Below are positions 62,357 through 64,000 of a stretch of 64,000 nucleotides of DNA, one piece after another. The notes beneath the pieces are model-generated. The model was not told the origin of the DNA. It did not search any database and worked only from the letters and a program-made list of their open reading frames with translations. Made by a program: the position numbers and the translations under genes. The stretch covers positions 1-64,000 of the forward strand of contig QQUE01000021.1 in the NCBI GenBank assembly GCA_008501765.1, in the 5' to 3' direction. Source of the stretch: Calditrichota bacterium (GTDB lineage Bacteria > Zhuqueibacterota > Zhuqueibacteria > Zhuqueibacterales > Geothermadaptataceae). Position 1 is the first letter of the stretch, and every line of letters starts with the position of its first letter.

Positions 62357-64000
62357 TTATCGCCATACGGTTTTTCCGGAAGTATAAACCAATCGTTTCC
62401 CCTCAGGATTTTTTTCATCCCGCAAGTGTTTTATTATGTTTTCATCCACTCCGGTAATTCGCTTCAAATCATCAAATTTTGAATAAACCCCACCATTGAT
62501 AATTCGCTGCGCGATCACCTCCCCGATGTAAGGAATGGTTTGCAGCCCGTTTTTTGTATCATTTGTTTTTCCATTAATATTTAACTGATAAAGCTGCTTT
62601 TGTTGTTTATCCAAAGGATTATCTTCAGGCAATTTATGAACGAGCTTTTTGGCAGGAAACAAGTCTTTGCCTTCAATCCAGTTTCCAGGGACTTTTCGGT
62701 CAGCAGTTTTACTTTTTATCTTCATGTACTTTGCGGTCAGCTGAATACTGGAGGGTAAAAATTCTTCTTCGGGCAGATATTTAAATGAACGGGATCCAGA
62801 ATGGGACTCAAATTTAGCCTCAACACGATACGAAATTATTTTGTTTTTCTTCAAAATTGCGTTCTTGACATCCGTTTCATATTTCAGCATCTCAGGATTG
62901 TTTAATGTGCGGGTTATTGGAACCAGATTTTCTTTTATTGCTCCACTGCCGTGGAGATTGTGATTCAATAAATGACCTTGTACATAAGAATTCTTTCTCT
63001 GATTCACCTTTTTCCATAAATTGGATTCGGCGCTACTTTGAGGCTGGCTGCCGGAATGACCACCCGAATCAATACTCAAGGGAGCCGCAACCATCTTTTT
63101 ACCGACTGTATCCCCCAATATTTGTTTTTGCTCAGGAAAACGAATCTTACTTTCAGGGACACTTTCTGTCCCCTTGAAAGCTTTATGGCCAAGCGCCGAG
63201 GCAATGCTATCAAAATGACGGTGAATTTCTTTTCCTGTTTTTTGGCTCATCGCGCTCGTTTTTACATCTTTCCCGGTTTCTTTATCCTTTTTGGTTTTTA
63301 ACTTATCTATTGCTTTGGCATGTTTTTTAATTATTCTAATTTGAGAGGCTGCCGCTGCGGTCGCGTAGTTTTCTTCAAGATATTGTATTTTATCCTGCAA
63401 TAATTCCGGATTCGGATTTATAACCAAATAAGCGCGTTTGCCTTCTCCCTCGAAGCGGAGGGTATGTTTTTCCCCTTTTTCGTCTATAAATTTTTTCCGT
63501 GCTTGCCACCAGGAAACGAATTTGGATTTTATTTCCTGTACTTTTTCTTTGCCTTTAGTAATCCCACGAAACACTTTATAAACAAGTGGTTTTATTTTTC
63601 CAAGAACCCAATCGATTCCACGAATGATTGGTTTCCGCATTTTCTGAATGATTCGTTCTACTTTTTCTTTTAGACTGCGGAGACCAAAAAAGGTCACTAA
63701 AAAATCGAGAGCGACTGTGACAAATCTGGTGAGGGCGCCTGTCAGGTGTTTGACGATTCCAGGAATATTGCCGTTGACTGCCATTTCAACTGAGTCAACA
63801 AAGGCTTCGATTAAGTCTAAAATTTTATCGCGCGCTTCCACAATAAATTGGAGAAAACGAACAACTTTTTCAGCGATAGCAATGAATCCCCCGCCAGGAA
63901 CAAGTAATTTCGCTATTTCAAAAATCACTTTTTTAATCGCAGCGTAGAGGATATTTTCTTTTAACATCTTCAGAGTCTCATCTAAAATATTCCCCAAAGA
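62357..64000 (-). CDS. C-terminal part of a large toxin-like protein with nuclease-like and helix-hairpin-helix domains (partial)
   Basis: At least 547 codons; the frame is open at the window edge, so the N-terminus lies outside. The visible N-terminal part (to about 185) is a long helical region (GIVKHLTGALTRFVTVALDFL) like the body of DUF4157-type proteins linked to contractile injection systems. About residues 300-375 show YVQGHLLNHNLHGSGAIKENLVPITRTLN, close to the histidine motif of DNA/RNA non-specific endonucleases. The end (about 490-535) reads IPYIGEVIAQRIINGG and FDDLKRITGVDENIIKHL, a ComEA-like helix-hairpin-helix pair. A nuclease toxin is likely but unproven. Confidence 0.65.
   Translation of the reverse strand, partial: SLGNILDETLKMLKENILYAAIKKVIFEIAKLLVPGGGFIAIAEKVVRFLQFIVEARDKILDLIEAFVDSVEMAVNGNIPGIVKHLTGALTRFVTVALDFLVTFFGLRSLKEKVERIIQKMRKPIIRGIDWVLGKIKPLVYKVFRGITKGKEKVQEIKSKFVSWWQARKKFIDEKGEKHTLRFEGEGKRAYLVINPNPELLQDKIQYLEENYATAAAASQIRIIKKHAKAIDKLKTKKDKETGKDVKTSAMSQKTGKEIHRHFDSIASALGHKAFKGTESVPESKIRFPEQKQILGDTVGKKMVAAPLSIDSGGHSGSQPQSSAESNLWKKVNQRKNSYVQGHLLNHNLHGSGAIKENLVPITRTLNNPEMLKYETDVKNAILKKNKIISYRVEAKFESHSGSRSFKYLPEEEFLPSSIQLTAKYMKIKSKTADRKVPGNWIEGKDLFPAKKLVHKLPEDNPLDKQQKQLYQLNINGKTNDTKNGLQTIPYIGEVIAQRIINGGVYSKFDDLKRITGVDENIIKHLRDEKNPEGKRLVYTSGKTVWR

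Overview
The window looks like a piece of chromosome from an uncultured or little-studied bacterium of the Calditrichota / candidate division KSB1 (FCB) type. This is inferred from several secreted proteins that end in a type IX secretion sorting domain with the NYPNPFNPTT-like motif, a PorV/PorQ-family outer-membrane protein, a TonB receptor with a carboxypeptidase-regulatory N-terminus, and moderate GC with AT-rich spacers. No rRNA, tRNA or CRISPR array was seen.

Positions 195-30330 (all minus strand) form one large saccharide-utilization locus. In transcription order it encodes a lipoprotein sugar-binding protein and two ABC permeases, a LacI regulator, a duplicated CBM9-like secreted protein, a TonB receptor, a 1087-aa sorted protein, a PorV/PorQ protein, a GH94 phosphorylase, a GH144-SGNH fusion lipoprotein, a GH3 beta-glucosidase, the ABC ATPase, a secreted GH144 and a GH2 enzyme. 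The two GH144-type enzymes with GH3 and GH94 suggest beta-1,2-glucan (or a related beta-glucan) as substrate. Two identical 16-bp LacI-type palindromes mark the promoter regions of the lacI gene and of the binding-protein gene. Between GH3 and the ABC ATPase sit two integron gene cassettes (an E2-type acyltransferase and a DHFR/RibD-like reductase), with attC sites and cassette-end sequences that match base for base and no integrase nearby. A 171-bp element with terminal inverted repeats lies directly beside them.

Positions 30847-38430 (plus strand) hold a compact operon: sigma-70 family factor, anti-sigma protein with TPRs, membrane zincin with an HELAH motif, small membrane protein, CHAT-protease/TPR protein and another small membrane protein. 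It reads as an envelope signalling or stress system that couples a sigma factor to two putative proteases, and it is the best candidate here for a poorly described system.

Positions 38862-48243 (minus) are a surface-protein operon: three tail-collar (MdpB-like) proteins, a GNAT acetyltransferase, a DUF6916-like protein, a 1531-aa beta-helix adhesin and a 704-aa sorted protein. A 1-kb gene-free stretch with a long hairpin element follows.

Positions 49245-60159 (minus) carry stress and redox-type genes: tandem UspA, a GlgC-like nucleotidyltransferase, a response regulator, a radical SAM protein with a CooC/MinD-like ATPase, a transsulfuration PLP enzyme, a ferritin-like protein, the malic enzyme MaeB with a good terminator, a zinc-ribbon protein, a 10TM-type metal exporter and a NifX-like protein. 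The last group lies downstream of a clear sigma-54 promoter with a dyad activator site, next to a PAS-AAA-HTH sigma-54 activator (60332-61693). The window ends inside a protein with a nuclease-like segment and a helix-hairpin-helix tail (62357-64000), probably the C-terminus of a larger toxin-like protein.
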